Shown in pieces: positions 1 to 8,077 of a stretch of 64,000 nt of DNA (its first letter is position 1; each line of letters begins with the position of its first letter). A program made the position numbers and the translations under genes. The stretch comes from Chryseobacterium indologenes. Lineage in GTDB: Bacteria; Bacteroidota; Bacteroidia; Flavobacteriales; Weeksellaceae. The stretch covers positions 620,001-684,000 of the forward strand of contig NZ_CP074372.1 of the NCBI RefSeq assembly GCF_018362995.1. Direction: 5' to 3'. The notes under the pieces are model-generated. The model did no database searches and was not told where the DNA came from. It saw only the letters and a list, made by a program, of their open reading frames with translations.

Positions 1-1
1 T

Positions 2-1360
2 GAAGTTGGACACATGAACCTGGGAGCCGGAAGAGTGGTTTACCAGAATTTGGTGAAACTGAACATGGCCGTTGAAAACGGAACACTGGGCCAGGAAAAA
101 GTAATTCAGGATGCTTTTGAATACGCAAAAAAAGAAAATAAAAAAGTACACTTTATCGGGTTGGTTTCCAACGGAGGAGTACACTCACATATCAATCACT
201 TAAAAGGATTACTGACGGCTGCAAAAGAATTCGGTTTAAATGAGAACGTATTTGTTCACGCATTTACTGATGGCAGAGACTGTGATCCACATTCAGGATT
301 AGGATTTATTGATGAACTTCAGAAGCATATGGAATCAACTACCGGAAAGCTGGCAACAGTCGTAGGAAGATACTATGCGATGGACAGAGACAAGAGATGG
401 GAGCGTGTAAAGCTGGCTTACGGTGCCCTTGTTGAAGGAATAGGAGAGCAGACAACGGATGCCTTGGCAGCAATTAAGAGGTATTACGATAATAATGTAA
501 CCGATGAATTCCTGAAACCCATCATTTTAATGAATACTACTGCTACAGGAAATGTAGTACCGGTAGCAAGAATCATTGAGGATGATGTGGTGATCTGCTT
601 CAACTTCCGTACAGACAGAGGAAGAGAAATTACAGAAGTTCTTTCCCAGAAGGATTTCCCGGAATTTGGAATGAAAAAGCTCAACCTTTATTATATCACG
701 TTGACGAATTATGATAAAACATTCCAGAATGTACAGGTGGTTTTTGATGAAAACGTTTTGACGGAAACCATGGGTGAAATTCTTGAAAAAAATGGAAGAT
801 CCCAGATCAGAATTGCAGAAACAGAGAAGTATCCTCACGTTACTTTCTTCTTTTCAGGAGGAAGAGAAGAAGAATTTGAAGGAGAGAGAAGACTGCTTTG
901 CCCAAGCCCGAAAGATGTTCCTACTTATGATTTAAAGCCGGAAATGTCAGCCTATGATATTACCAATGCAATCGTACCGGAACTGGAACAGGGAACTGCG
1001 GACTTTGTTTGTCTGAATTTCGCCAATACAGATATGGTAGGACATACAGGCGTTTTTGAAGCGGCTGTAAAAGCTGCCGAAGTAGTAGACCAGTGTATCG
1101 AAAAAGTAGCAACTGCTGCTTATGAAAACGGATATGCTGTTTTTATTCTTGCCGATCACGGAAACTCAGATGTAATGATGAATCCGGATGGAACTCCTAA
1201 TACACAGCACTCAACCAATCTTGTGCCTTTCATCGTAATGGATAAAGATCAGACCTGGAATCTGAAACCAGGAAAATTAGGGGATGTAGCGCCTACAATC
1301 CTTAAAGTAATGGGCGTTGAAATACCGGCTGTAATGACGGGAGATGTTTTAGTTGATTAA
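2..1360 (+). CDS. gpmI: 2,3-bisphosphoglycerate-independent phosphoglycerate mutase (5' partial)
   Basis: Interconverts 3- and 2-phosphoglycerate in glycolysis and gluconeogenesis using two Mn2+ ions. The reading frame is open to the window edge: codons before the first internal ATG (position 14) read EVGH followed by MNLGAGR, the conserved block after the catalytic-serine region, so roughly the first 60 residues lie outside the window. Visible family marks are the phosphatase-superfamily metal ligands near the C-terminus (NTDMVGH, ILADHGNSD, TQHSTN) and the substrate-binding stretch HAFTDGRDCDP. The visible 452 residues plus the missing head fit the usual ~510. A strong terminator follows, so it probably ends its transcription unit. 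Confidence 0.96.
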   Translation, partial: EVGHMNLGAGRVVYQNLVKLNMAVENGTLGQEKVIQDAFEYAKKENKKVHFIGLVSNGGVHSHINHLKGLLTAAKEFGLNENVFVHAFTDGRDCDPHSGLGFIDELQKHMESTTGKLATVVGRYYAMDRDKRWERVKLAYGALVEGIGEQTTDALAAIKRYYDNNVTDEFLKPIILMNTTATGNVVPVARIIEDDVVICFNFRTDRGREITEVLSQKDFPEFGMKKLNLYYITLTNYDKTFQNVQVVFDENVLTETMGEILEKNGRSQIRIAETEKYPHVTFFFSGGREEEFEGERRLLCPSPKDVPTYDLKPEMSAYDITNAIVPELEQGTADFVCLNFANTDMVGHTGVFEAAVKAAEVVDQCIEKVATAAYENGYAVFILADHGNSDVMMNPDGTPNTQHSTNLVPFIVMDKDQTWNLKPGKLGDVAPTILKVMGVEIPAVMTGDVLVD

Positions 1361-1377
1361 AATTCAATAATATTGTC

Positions 1378-1416
1378 AAAAGAATGCCGTTATACTTTGT
1401 ATGACGGCATTCTTTT
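1378..1416 (+). terminator. Rho-independent terminator after gpmI
   Basis: A long inverted repeat (arms AAAGAATGCCGT and ACGGCATTCTTTT, extended by ATAC/GTAT around a TTT loop) is followed by TTTT. It lies 18 bases after the gpmI stop. Confidence 0.85.
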
Positions 1417-1480
1417 ATGATTTATGTCAGATAAGGTATGAGTTGCATACTTTATTATGCGCTAAATAATAAATAAATCA

Positions 1481-1488
1481 TATCTTTG
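1481..1488 (+). promoter_or_regulatory. Putative -7 promoter element of the desaturase gene
   Basis: TATCTTTG matches the Bacteroidota -7 consensus TAnnTTTG and lies 22 bases before the desaturase ATG. No TTG is found at the usual -33 distance, so this rests on the -7 match alone. Confidence 0.4.
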
Positions 1489-1510
1489 TAAATTAAAACT
1501 GAATAGTAAA

Positions 1511-2488
1511 ATGTATCAAAAGCTTGTAAGGAAAGAAGTAATGGGATTATTGGAAAAGGAAGTAGGTTCTTTTCTTGATAAATTTTTAACGCCAATTGAA
1601 AAAATATGGCAGCCTTCCGATTATTTACCAGATCCTTCAAGCGAAGAATTTAAACACGACTTAGAGGAAATCCAGACTTTTGCCCGCGAAATGCCTTACG
1701 ATCTTTTCGTAACATTGATTGGGGACTGTATCACAGAAGAAGCTCTTCCTTCCTATGAGTCTTGGTTAATGGGAGTTGACGGCATCAATCAGGAAGAAAA
1801 ATTAGGCTGGGCCAACTGGGTAAGAGCATGGACTGCTGAAGAAAACAGACACGGAGATTTATTAAACAAATATCTTTATCTGTGCGGAAGAGTAAACATG
1901 AGAGAAGTTGAAATTACCACTCAATACCTGATCAATGATGGTTTTGATTTGGGAACAAGCATGGACCCATACAGAAACTTTATCTATACAAGTTTCCAGG
2001 AGACAGCTACCAATATCTCTCACAGAAGAGTAGGTACATTGGCTAAACAATCCGGAAACGGAAAATTGGCAAAAATGTGTGGTGTAATTGCTGCAGACGA
2101 AGCAAGACACGCTAAAGCATACAAGCATTTCGTAGCGAAAATCCTTGAAGTAGACCCTTCAGAAATGATTCTTGCATTCGAAGATATGATGCGTAAAAAA
2201 ATCGTAATGCCTGCTCACCTGATGAGACAGTCCGGACAAAAAGCAGGAGAACTTTGGGGACATTTCTCAGATGCTGCACAAAGATGCATGGTATATACAG
2301 GTCAGGATTATATCAATATTATGAAAGACCTTTTAGATGAATGGAAAATTGAGCATGTGAAAGGACTTACAGAAAAAGCAGAAAAAGCTCAGGAATACCT
2401 GATGAAGCTTCCTGCAAGGCTTCAAAAGATTACAGACAGAGTTTCTACTCCAGATCTTCAGTTCCAGTTTAGATGGGTAAAAAGCTAA
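1511..2488 (+). CDS. Acyl-[acyl-carrier-protein] desaturase (stearoyl-ACP desaturase type)
   Basis: Soluble di-iron desaturase that would introduce a double bond into acyl-ACP using O2 and reduced ferredoxin. The two diagnostic four-helix-bundle motifs are present: EENRHG (EExxH, about residue 100) and DEARHA (about residue 196). Its 325 residues match bacterial and plant plastid-type enzymes once the transit peptide is removed. A TATCTTTG -7 element precedes the gene and a terminator follows, so it looks monocistronic. No membrane segments are seen, which argues against the membrane-bound desaturase class. Confidence 0.93.
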   Translation: MYQKLVRKEVMGLLEKEVGSFLDKFLTPIEKIWQPSDYLPDPSSEEFKHDLEEIQTFAREMPYDLFVTLIGDCITEEALPSYESWLMGVDGINQEEKLGWANWVRAWTAEENRHGDLLNKYLYLCGRVNMREVEITTQYLINDGFDLGTSMDPYRNFIYTSFQETATNISHRRVGTLAKQSGNGKLAKMCGVIAADEARHAKAYKHFVAKILEVDPSEMILAFEDMMRKKIVMPAHLMRQSGQKAGELWGHFSDAAQRCMVYTGQDYINIMKDLLDEWKIEHVKGLTEKAEKAQEYLMKLPARLQKITDRVSTPDLQFQFRWVKS

Positions 2489-2524
2489 TGAAATTTACAT
2501 TATTATTTAAAATATAAAACTATT

Positions 2525-2552
2525 GAGTGCCTTTCTTTTGGGCACTCTTTTT
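2525..2552 (+). terminator. Terminator after acyl-ACP desaturase
   Basis: Arms GAGTGCC and GGCACTC with a T-rich loop, then CTTTTT. The loop also contains the candidate -33 TTG of the next gene's promoter. Confidence 0.75.
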
Positions 2553-2566
2553 ATTTCTTATCTTTG
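2538..2566 (+). promoter_or_regulatory. Putative Bacteroidota promoter (TTG-N18-TATCTTTG) for the HAD gene
   Basis: TTG at 2538-2540 and TATCTTTG at 2559-2566, spaced 18 bp, agree with the -33/-7 consensus. The start codon follows 21 bases later. The promoter is interleaved with the upstream terminator. Confidence 0.55.
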
Positions 2567-2587
2567 CAAAGCTAAAAAAAGAACAAA

Positions 2588-3019
2588 ATGTTAAATAATA
2601 AAAAGATTGCTGTTGACTTTGACGGGACTATTGTTGATGATGCTTACCCGGCAATTGGAAAACCGAAAACTTTTGCATTCGAAACTTTGAAAAGACTTCA
2701 GGCTGAAGGATACAGACTTATTCTTTGGACTTACAGACACGGAAAAACATTAGATGAAGCCGTAGAATTCTGTAAAAAAAACGGAATAGAATTTTATGCC
2801 GTGAACTCAAGTTTTGAAGGGGAAGTTTTCGATCATGAAACACAATCCAGAAAATTAGATGCAGATTGGTTTATTGACGACAGAAATTTAGGAGGTTTCC
2901 CGGGATGGGGTGAGATCTACAATATTATTCAGGAAAGAATAGAATTCCGTGTAGAAGGAAAAGAAGTTCTTGCCTATTCAAAACTTAAAAAAGAAAAGAA
3001 AAAAGGACTTTTCTGGTAG
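2588..3019 (+). CDS. Small HAD-like phosphatase
   Basis: 143-residue HAD-fold protein without a large cap domain, similar in layout to the small Bacteroides BT0820-type hydrolases. Motif I is VDFDGTIVDD at residues 8-17, with nucleophile and acid aspartates; LWTYR is the motif II region; DADWFIDDRNLGG supplies the motif IV aspartates. The C-terminus is lysine-rich (KLKKEKKKG). The substrate cannot be predicted. It has its own promoter signal and is followed by a 158-bp repeat-like spacer before map. Confidence 0.8.
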   Translation: MLNNKKIAVDFDGTIVDDAYPAIGKPKTFAFETLKRLQAEGYRLILWTYRHGKTLDEAVEFCKKNGIEFYAVNSSFEGEVFDHETQSRKLDADWFIDDRNLGGFPGWGEIYNIIQERIEFRVEGKEVLAYSKLKKEKKKGLFW

Positions 3020-3039
3020 GATAGAAATGAGAAGCCGGA

Positions 3040-3170
3040 TATTAGAAATTAGTTTTTAATGTCAAATCAAAGCTTCTGTTTTCTGATCAGCGAAAGTCTA
3101 TAGATTGTTATAATATAGAAATACACATCATGCTGTAATCTAGCTTCTAACATCTGATATCTAACATCTA
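3040..3170. repeat. Low-complexity intergenic word repeat
   Basis: The spacer between the HAD gene and map contains near-repeats built on ATTAGA/TCTAAT-type words, for example CTAACATCT at 3147-3155 and again at 3161-3169. Such degenerate word repeats recur in flavobacterial intergenic DNA. No gene is seen here. Confidence 0.45.
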
Positions 3171-3177
3171 TACAACA

Positions 3178-3987
3178 ATGATTCAATTAAAAACGATAGA
3201 CGAATTACGTCTGATGAAGGAGAGTGCCCGACTGGTTTCTAAAACATTGGGAATGTTGGCAAAAGAAATTAAACCAGGCATTACGACCTTATATTTAGAT
3301 AAACTGGCTCATGATTTTATTAAAGATCATGGTGCTGAGCCTGCATTTTTAGGTTACGGAGGATTCCCGAATTCTCTTTGTATCTCTCCAAATGAACAGG
3401 TAGTTCATGGTTTTCCAAACAAGGATGTAGTAAAAGAAGGAGATGTTCTTTCCGTAGACTGTGGCGTTATTCTTAACGGTTTCGTAGGAGATCATGCCTA
3501 CACTTTTGAAATCGGAGAAGTGAAGCCTGAGGTTAAAAAATTGCTGCAGGTTACCAAAGAATCTCTTTACAAAGGAATTGAGCAGGTTGTCAGAGGAAAA
3601 AGAATAGGAGATATCTCCCATGCAATCCAGACACATTGTGAAAAAGAAGGATATGGAGTAGTAAGAGAACTTGTAGGACACGGTTTAGGAAGAAAAATGC
3701 ACGAAGATCCACAGGTTCCTAACTACGGAAGACAGGGAAGCGGAAAAGTAATCAAAGACGGTTTGGCGATTGCTATCGAGCCTATGGTTAATATGGGAAC
3801 TGAGAAAGTAAAGTTCCATAATGACGGCTGGACTGTAACGACTCTTGATAATATGCCATCTGCACACTTTGAACATGACGTAGCGGTGATCAATGGTAAG
3901 CCGGTATTGCTTTCTACATTTGATTATGTTTATGAAGCTCTGGGGATTGTAAGTGACGAAGAAAAGCAGTTCCAACTGGATTTTTAA
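3178..3987 (+). CDS. map: Type I methionine aminopeptidase
   Basis: Removes the N-terminal methionine from nascent proteins in the cytoplasm. All five metal ligands of the pita-bread fold can be placed: the two aspartates in VDCGVILNGFVGDHAYTF, His in GHGLGRKMHEDP, Glu in IEPMV and Glu in HFEHDVAV. The 269-residue length fits type I enzymes, with no type II insert and no N-terminal zinc finger. It overlaps the following methyltransferase gene by one base (TAATG), so the two are probably translationally coupled. Confidence 0.96.
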   Translation: MIQLKTIDELRLMKESARLVSKTLGMLAKEIKPGITTLYLDKLAHDFIKDHGAEPAFLGYGGFPNSLCISPNEQVVHGFPNKDVVKEGDVLSVDCGVILNGFVGDHAYTFEIGEVKPEVKKLLQVTKESLYKGIEQVVRGKRIGDISHAIQTHCEKEGYGVVRELVGHGLGRKMHEDPQVPNYGRQGSGKVIKDGLAIAIEPMVNMGTEKVKFHNDGWTVTTLDNMPSAHFEHDVAVINGKPVLLSTFDYVYEALGIVSDEEKQFQLDF

Positions 3988-4754
3988 TGAAAAAGGTAAC
4001 GAAACTTTTACTGAATAAAATTCCACGTCCTATGCTTATTAAAATGAGTATCTGGGCAAGACCGCTTATTTATCAGTTTTTCAAAGGAGATCAGTTTTTT
4101 GATCCTATTGATGGAAGATCTTACCGAAAATTTCTTCCGTATGGATATGGCAAACAACGGGAAAATGCTCTTTCTCCCGGAACTTTAAGTCTGGAGAGAC
4201 ACCGTCAGATGTGGCTGTATCTTCAGAATGAAACTGATTTTTTTATTAAGAATTATAAAGTTCTGCATATTGCTCCTGAACAGGAATTTTTAAGGAAATT
4301 CAAGAGAATGAGTAATCTGAACTATATTTCGGCAGACTTATATTCTCCGATTGTAGATGTGAAGGCTGACATTCTGGATTTACCTTTTGAAGACGAAAGT
4401 TTTGATATTATTTTCTGTAACCACGTTCTGGAACATATCGAAGACGATGCCAAAGCAATAAGTGAGTTGTACAGGGTAATGAAGCCAGGTGGATGGGGAA
4501 TTCTTCAGGTTCCGATGAAAAATTCATTGGAGAAAACCTATGAAGATTTTACCATTAAAAATCCGAAAGAACGCCAGAAACACTTCGGCCAATACGATCA
4601 CGTCCGCTGGTACGGAATGGATTATTTTGACCGTTTAAGAAAAGCTGGCTTTGAAACAGAACCTAACTTCTATTCACAGAAATTCTCAGAAGAAGAAATT
4701 AAAAAATATGGGTTAAGACACAATGAAATCTTGCCTGTAGTTTATAAAAAATAA
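3987..4754 (+). CDS. Class I SAM-dependent methyltransferase
   Basis: 255-residue Rossmann-fold methyltransferase. Motif I is VLHIAPEQ (about residue 92) in place of the more usual VLDxGxG; the later motifs are clear: DLPFEDESFDIIFCNHVLEH (residues about 131-150) and ELYRVMKPGGW. The N-terminal ~85 residues are basic and may bind substrate or membrane. The start codon overlaps the map stop, so it is co-expressed with map, but the methyl acceptor is unknown. A bidirectional terminator separates it from the convergent T9SS gene. Confidence 0.82.
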   Translation: MKKVTKLLLNKIPRPMLIKMSIWARPLIYQFFKGDQFFDPIDGRSYRKFLPYGYGKQRENALSPGTLSLERHRQMWLYLQNETDFFIKNYKVLHIAPEQEFLRKFKRMSNLNYISADLYSPIVDVKADILDLPFEDESFDIIFCNHVLEHIEDDAKAISELYRVMKPGGWGILQVPMKNSLEKTYEDFTIKNPKERQKHFGQYDHVRWYGMDYFDRLRKAGFETEPNFYSQKFSEEEIKKYGLRHNEILPVVYKK

Positions 4755-4756
4755 AA

Positions 4757-4790
4757 AAAACCGTTTTCAGTTATTGAAGACGGTTTTTTT
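4757..4790. terminator. Bidirectional terminator
   Basis: 10-bp stem (AACCGTTTTC with GAAGACGGTT, one G-T pair) with a 7-base loop, flanked by an A-run on the left and a T-run on the right. It serves the convergent methyltransferase and T9SS genes. Confidence 0.85.
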
Positions 4791-4799
4791 ATTGCTCTA

Positions 4800-5510
4800 T
4801 TACTCTTTTGTAAAAGGATATGATTTATAATTTTCCAAAACTAAAATATACTGTCCTTTTTGCAAACTATTTGTATCAATTGATATTTTAGTGTCATTTG
4901 TTGTGGTTTCAAATACCAGCTTCCCTGATAGATCATAGATCTTAAGCGGAAGTTTTCTCTCAATATTTTCAAGATGTAAAACCTCTTTTACAGGGTTTGG
5001 ATATGCTTTAAAAGTTTTTGTCGCTGTTTCGGTTTCTTTAGTACTTAACTGTGCACTGTTGTTATAATATATCTTGTTTCCTGAAGGATCCATGATCATA
5101 AGTGTTTTAACATTCCCGTTGGTTGTGATCTCATAACTGTATATAGATCCGTAAGCACCTAAAACATATGCATCACAGTTTTTCTGATCGTAGGCACGAA
5201 CAGGACCTGCATTTGTTCCATTATAAAACAAAAGAGTACAAGAGCTTGCTGTTTTGATGAGATTATTCCCCCCCGGTATAACCCCGAAACTCATCATAGA
5301 GGTGTTATAATATCTGGAGTTAATGACATAGCTTGTCCCTCCCGCAGAATTAAAAGTAGTAGCAGGAACTCCATTGTCTATTGCAGGAGTGTTGGTTGTC
5401 TGGCCGCTGCTTGTTACCATCTTGGAAATATACCAGTTGTGGACAAGAAGTTCTGAAGTTTGCTGGGCAGTCAGTAAACTACCTGCTAAAAGGAATAGTA
5501 ATTTCTTCAT
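4800..5510 (-). CDS. Secreted protein with T9SS type A sorting domain
   Basis: 236 residues with a Sec signal peptide (MKKLLFLLAGSLLTAQQ). The C-terminal ~70 residues start with KAYPNPVKE and contain the typical IYDLSGKLVFET and LQKGQYILVL strands of the Por/T9SS type A sorting domain. The middle (about residues 25-165) is rich in Ser, Thr, Asn and Gly and includes WYISKM near its start; it may be a beta-barrel or lipocalin-like domain, but I do not recognise it. The protein is predicted to be exported across the outer membrane and attached to the surface or released. Confidence 0.82.
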   Translation of the reverse strand: MKKLLFLLAGSLLTAQQTSELLVHNWYISKMVTSSGQTTNTPAIDNGVPATTFNSAGGTSYVINSRYYNTSMMSFGVIPGGNNLIKTASSCTLLFYNGTNAGPVRAYDQKNCDAYVLGAYGSIYSYEITTNGNVKTLMIMDPSGNKIYYNNSAQLSTKETETATKTFKAYPNPVKEVLHLENIERKLPLKIYDLSGKLVFETTTNDTKISIDTNSLQKGQYILVLENYKSYPFTKE

Positions 5511-5597
5511 AAGTTAAAAGTTTCCGGTAAAGATATAAAAAGAATTCATTCCTACCGGTCAGTTGATCAGGATAATAAAGATCAAAATTCAGAACAA

Positions 5598-5626
5598 AAA
5601 ACCGCCTTCATTACGAAGACGGTTTC
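5598..5626 (-). terminator. Terminator after SMR transporter gene
   Basis: Stem AAACCG.CTTC / GAAG.CGGTTT with one mismatch and an ATTAC loop. An A-run lies on its left, giving a T-run on the minus strand downstream of the gene ending at 5658. Confidence 0.7.
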
Positions 5627-5657
5627 ATTTTTAAATATAGATAAAAGTTTATGCCTC

Positions 5658-5990
5658 TTAGTGTGATGAAGACACCGCTTTCAGGCCTACTACAGAACCA
5701 ATAAGCGTTACAATAAAGAAAACTCTCCAGAAGCTTACAGGATCCTTAAAGAAAATAATTCCCATTAAAGCAGTTCCTACCGCTCCAATTCCCGTCCATA
5801 CCGCATAAGCAGTACCAATCGGTAAGGTTTGAGTTGCTTTAATCAATAAAACCATACTGATGGTCATGGTAATCAGGAAACCGGCATACCACAGGTACAT
5901 CTCAGTTCCTGACGTTTCTTTTGCCTTTCCCAGACATGATGCGAAGGCAACTTCAAATAATCCCGCAATAACTAATATTAACCAATTCAT
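5658..5990 (-). CDS. sugE: SMR family efflux protein, SugE/Gdx subtype
   Basis: 110-residue four-helix small multidrug resistance protein that works as an antiparallel dimer and exchanges protons for small cations. The essential glutamate is in the first helix (AGLFEVAFA, residue 13), and LPIGTAYAVWTGIGAVGTA is the SMR signature. Overall it is closer to SugE/Gdx guanidinium exporters than to EmrE, so guanidinium-type cations are the likely substrates. No guanidine riboswitch could be recognised upstream. A Crp/Fnr gene lies upstream on the same strand, separated by 232 bp holding a REP-like element. Confidence 0.85.
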   Translation of the reverse strand: MNWLILVIAGLFEVAFASCLGKAKETSGTEMYLWYAGFLITMTISMVLLIKATQTLPIGTAYAVWTGIGAVGTALMGIIFFKDPVSFWRVFFIVTLIGSVVGLKAVSSSH

Positions 5991-6120
5991 TTTTTTAAAT
6001 TTTTCTACGGCAAAGTTCAGAATTTGATGGGAGAAAAAATTTTACAATTGTTAAAAAATGAAATTAAAGAAAGGAAGATGAGAGCGGGGAGAATGAAGAT
6101 GGAAGTGAAAAAGTTGTCAT

Positions 6121-6185
6121 ATCAATAGGAACGGACTTCAGTCCGCTTTCAATATAAAAATCATTCCGTTGGCTTTAGCCAAAAC
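6121..6185. repeat. REP-like double-hairpin intergenic element
   Basis: Two small perfect hairpins lie 23 bases apart: CGGACTTCAGTCCG (6132-6145) and TTGGCTTTAGCCAA (6169-6182), joined by an AT-rich linker. This GGACTnnAGTCC / GGCTTTAGCC pairing resembles dispersed palindromic elements I recall from Chryseobacterium and Flavobacterium intergenic DNA. It lies between the Crp/Fnr and SMR genes. Confidence 0.6.
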
Positions 6186-6222
6186 ATAAATTAAGGATCA
6201 TTTTATCCTTCAATTTTTTAAT

Positions 6223-6786
6223 CTACTTGATTTCGGCCCGTATCCTGCTCAAACTTACTTGCGTAATCCCAAGATACGACGCAATATACCCCAGCTGAAC
6301 CCTTTTCAGCAGTTCAGGCTGATACGCCATAATATCTTTATAACGTTCCAAAGATGTTTTGAACTGTCTGGAAATAATCAGCTCCTCGGATTTTATCATC
6401 TCGGCTTCTGCCAGTTTTCGGCCCCAGTTGGCGATATGAATATCTTCATTGAACAGTTTTTTGAGATTTTCCGTTTCCATTCTGTACAGATCACAGTCTT
6501 CCAGCAATTCGATGCTTTCATAACCGGGTTTGTCCTCCACATAGCTTTTCATAGAAAGGATGCATTGCCCTTCACTACCGAACCAGAAGGTAATATCATT
6601 ATCAGCAGTTGAAGAATAGGCACGCGCAATCCCTTTACGGATAAAATAAAGATAAGGAATCACTTTATCAGCTTCCATCAGACAAAACCCTTTAGAATGT
6701 GAAACTTCGGTGATATGCTCTTTTAAACTGTTTTTTGATGCTTCAGGAAGAAGGTAAACCTTGTCAAGAATCTGGTCTATATTCAT
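6223..6786 (-). CDS. Crp/Fnr family transcriptional regulator
   Basis: 187 residues: an N-terminal cyclic-nucleotide-binding-type beta-roll (about residues 10-120, including YLYFIRKGIARAY) and a C-terminal helix-turn-helix (GYIASYLGITQVSLSRIRAEI, about residues 166-186). It resembles the Bacteroidota Crp/Fnr group that lacks obvious cAMP-binding arginine/serine residues, so the ligand is unknown. It is upstream of the SMR pump on the same strand and may control it, but the 232-bp gap with a repeat element weakens the case for an operon. Confidence 0.88.
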   Translation of the reverse strand: MNIDQILDKVYLLPEASKNSLKEHITEVSHSKGFCLMEADKVIPYLYFIRKGIARAYSSTADNDITFWFGSEGQCILSMKSYVEDKPGYESIELLEDCDLYRMETENLKKLFNEDIHIANWGRKLAEAEMIKSEELIISRQFKTSLERYKDIMAYQPELLKRVQLGYIASYLGITQVSLSRIRAEIK

Positions 6787-7135
6787 AAAAGATGAATTCT
6801 AATATTCAAAAATATCAGTTTTAGGTAATGCAATACAAAATTATCGGTAACTTTTATAAGAAATATTGTAATGAAGACAATCAAAATTACTTTGACTCAG
6901 AATACATATCATTAAATATTATAACGGAAAGTATAAAAATTCCCCTCTTCTGGAGGGGTGGCGAAAATTCAAAGAATTTTTGACGGGGTGGTTAGCCATT
7001 AATCGAGTCACTGTAAATTTTTCTTTTCATCATACCCTATTTGGGAATATAACTCTCTTTTTTCTTTTAAAAATTAAGATTAACCGTAAAGACCAATTTT
7101 GTTTTAGTAACTTTGCAGTTCGTAATATTATTTTT
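6787..7135. other. 349-bp intergenic region, crp-type gene / era
   Basis: Divergent promoter region. It holds the hairpin repeat at 6941-6993 and, closer to era, TAACTTTG at 7108-7115, a match to the -7 consensus 20 bases before the era start. No further gene is seen. Confidence 0.6.
6941..6993. repeat. Palindromic flavobacterial intergenic repeat (CCCCTC...GAGGGG type)
   Basis: Hairpin CCCCTC/GAGGGG (6942-6958) is followed by AAAATTC-AAA-GAATTTT (6964-6980) and then GACGGGGTGGTTA. The succession of GGGGTGG words around hairpins is a pattern I recognise from dispersed Bacteroidota elements. It lies upstream of era. Confidence 0.55.
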
Positions 7136-8011
7136 ATGCACAAAGCTGGATTTGTAAATATAGTTGGAAAGCCCAATGCGGGAAAATCGACCTTGCTTAA
7201 CCAATTAATGGGAGAGAAGTTGGCGATTGTGACGCAGAAAGCTCAGACAACCCGCCACAGAATTTTTGGTATTTATAATGAAGATGACCTTCAGATTGTA
7301 TTTTCCGATACTCCGGGAGTATTGGATCCAAAATACGGATTGCAGGAAAAAATGATGGATTTTGTAAAAGACTCTTTGCAGGATGCCGATGTTTTCCTGT
7401 TTATTGTAGACGTTACCGATAAAGCGGAACCATCAGAATTTTTAATTGATAAACTGAATAAAATCCCTGTACCTGTACTTCTTTTATTAAATAAAGTAGA
7501 CCAGACCGATCAGGCCGGACTTGAAAAATTAGTAGAAGACTGGCACAACAGAATTCCAAAAGCTGAAATTCTGCCTATTTCTGCTTTAAATGCCTTCAAT
7601 ACAGAAGTTATTTTACCTAAGATAAAATCTTTACTTCCTGAAAATCCTCCTTACTACGATAAAGATCAGTATACGGATAAACCCGAAAGATTCTTTGTAA
7701 ATGAAGCGATACGTGAGAAAATCCTTTTGAACTATGATAAGGAAATTCCATACTCGGTAGAAGTAGTGACTGAGCAGTTCAAAGAAAAAGAAGGAATTAT
7801 CTTTATAGACTCAATTATTTATGTAGAAAGAGATACTCAGAAAGGAATTATTATCGGCCATAAAGGTGAAGCTATCAAGAAAGTAGGAACTGAAGCAAGA
7901 TTAGACCTGGAAAAGTTTTTCACCAAGAAAATTCATTTAAACTTATTTGTAAAAGTGAAAAAAGACTGGAGAAAGAATGACAGAGATCTTAAAAACTTCG
8001 GTTACAGATAA
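7136..8011 (+). CDS. era: GTPase Era
   Basis: Essential GTPase that binds 16S rRNA near its 3' end and assists 30S maturation. G1 is GKPNAGKST (residues 10-18), G3 is DTPG and G4 is NKVD. The C-terminal KH domain carries GIIIGHKGEAIKK. The frame stays open upstream to 6980, but that extension runs through repeat DNA; the ATG at 7136 gives a 291-residue protein aligned with the family N-terminus (MHKAGFVNIVGKPN) and sits just after a TAACTTTG element. Expressed alone as far as can be seen. Confidence 0.96.
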   Translation: MHKAGFVNIVGKPNAGKSTLLNQLMGEKLAIVTQKAQTTRHRIFGIYNEDDLQIVFSDTPGVLDPKYGLQEKMMDFVKDSLQDADVFLFIVDVTDKAEPSEFLIDKLNKIPVPVLLLLNKVDQTDQAGLEKLVEDWHNRIPKAEILPISALNAFNTEVILPKIKSLLPENPPYYDKDQYTDKPERFFVNEAIREKILLNYDKEIPYSVEVVTEQFKEKEGIIFIDSIIYVERDTQKGIIIGHKGEAIKKVGTEARLDLEKFFTKKIHLNLFVKVKKDWRKNDRDLKNFGYR

Positions 8012-8077
8012 ACTAAAATAGCCGGAATCCCGTTGTATTAAAAGATTTTTATTACCTTAGTATAAATTTTTTAGTAA

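Noticed and set aside
5991..6120. Guanidine riboswitch upstream of the SugE/Gdx-type gene
   Set aside because: No conserved guanidine riboswitch sequence or compact structure could be seen in the AT-rich leader; a covariance model search would be decisive.
6980..7135. Extended N-terminus of Era (in-frame start at 6980)
   Set aside because: The extension runs through a repeat element, has no family match, and begins before a well-placed -7 element; the ATG at 7136 fits the Era N-terminus.
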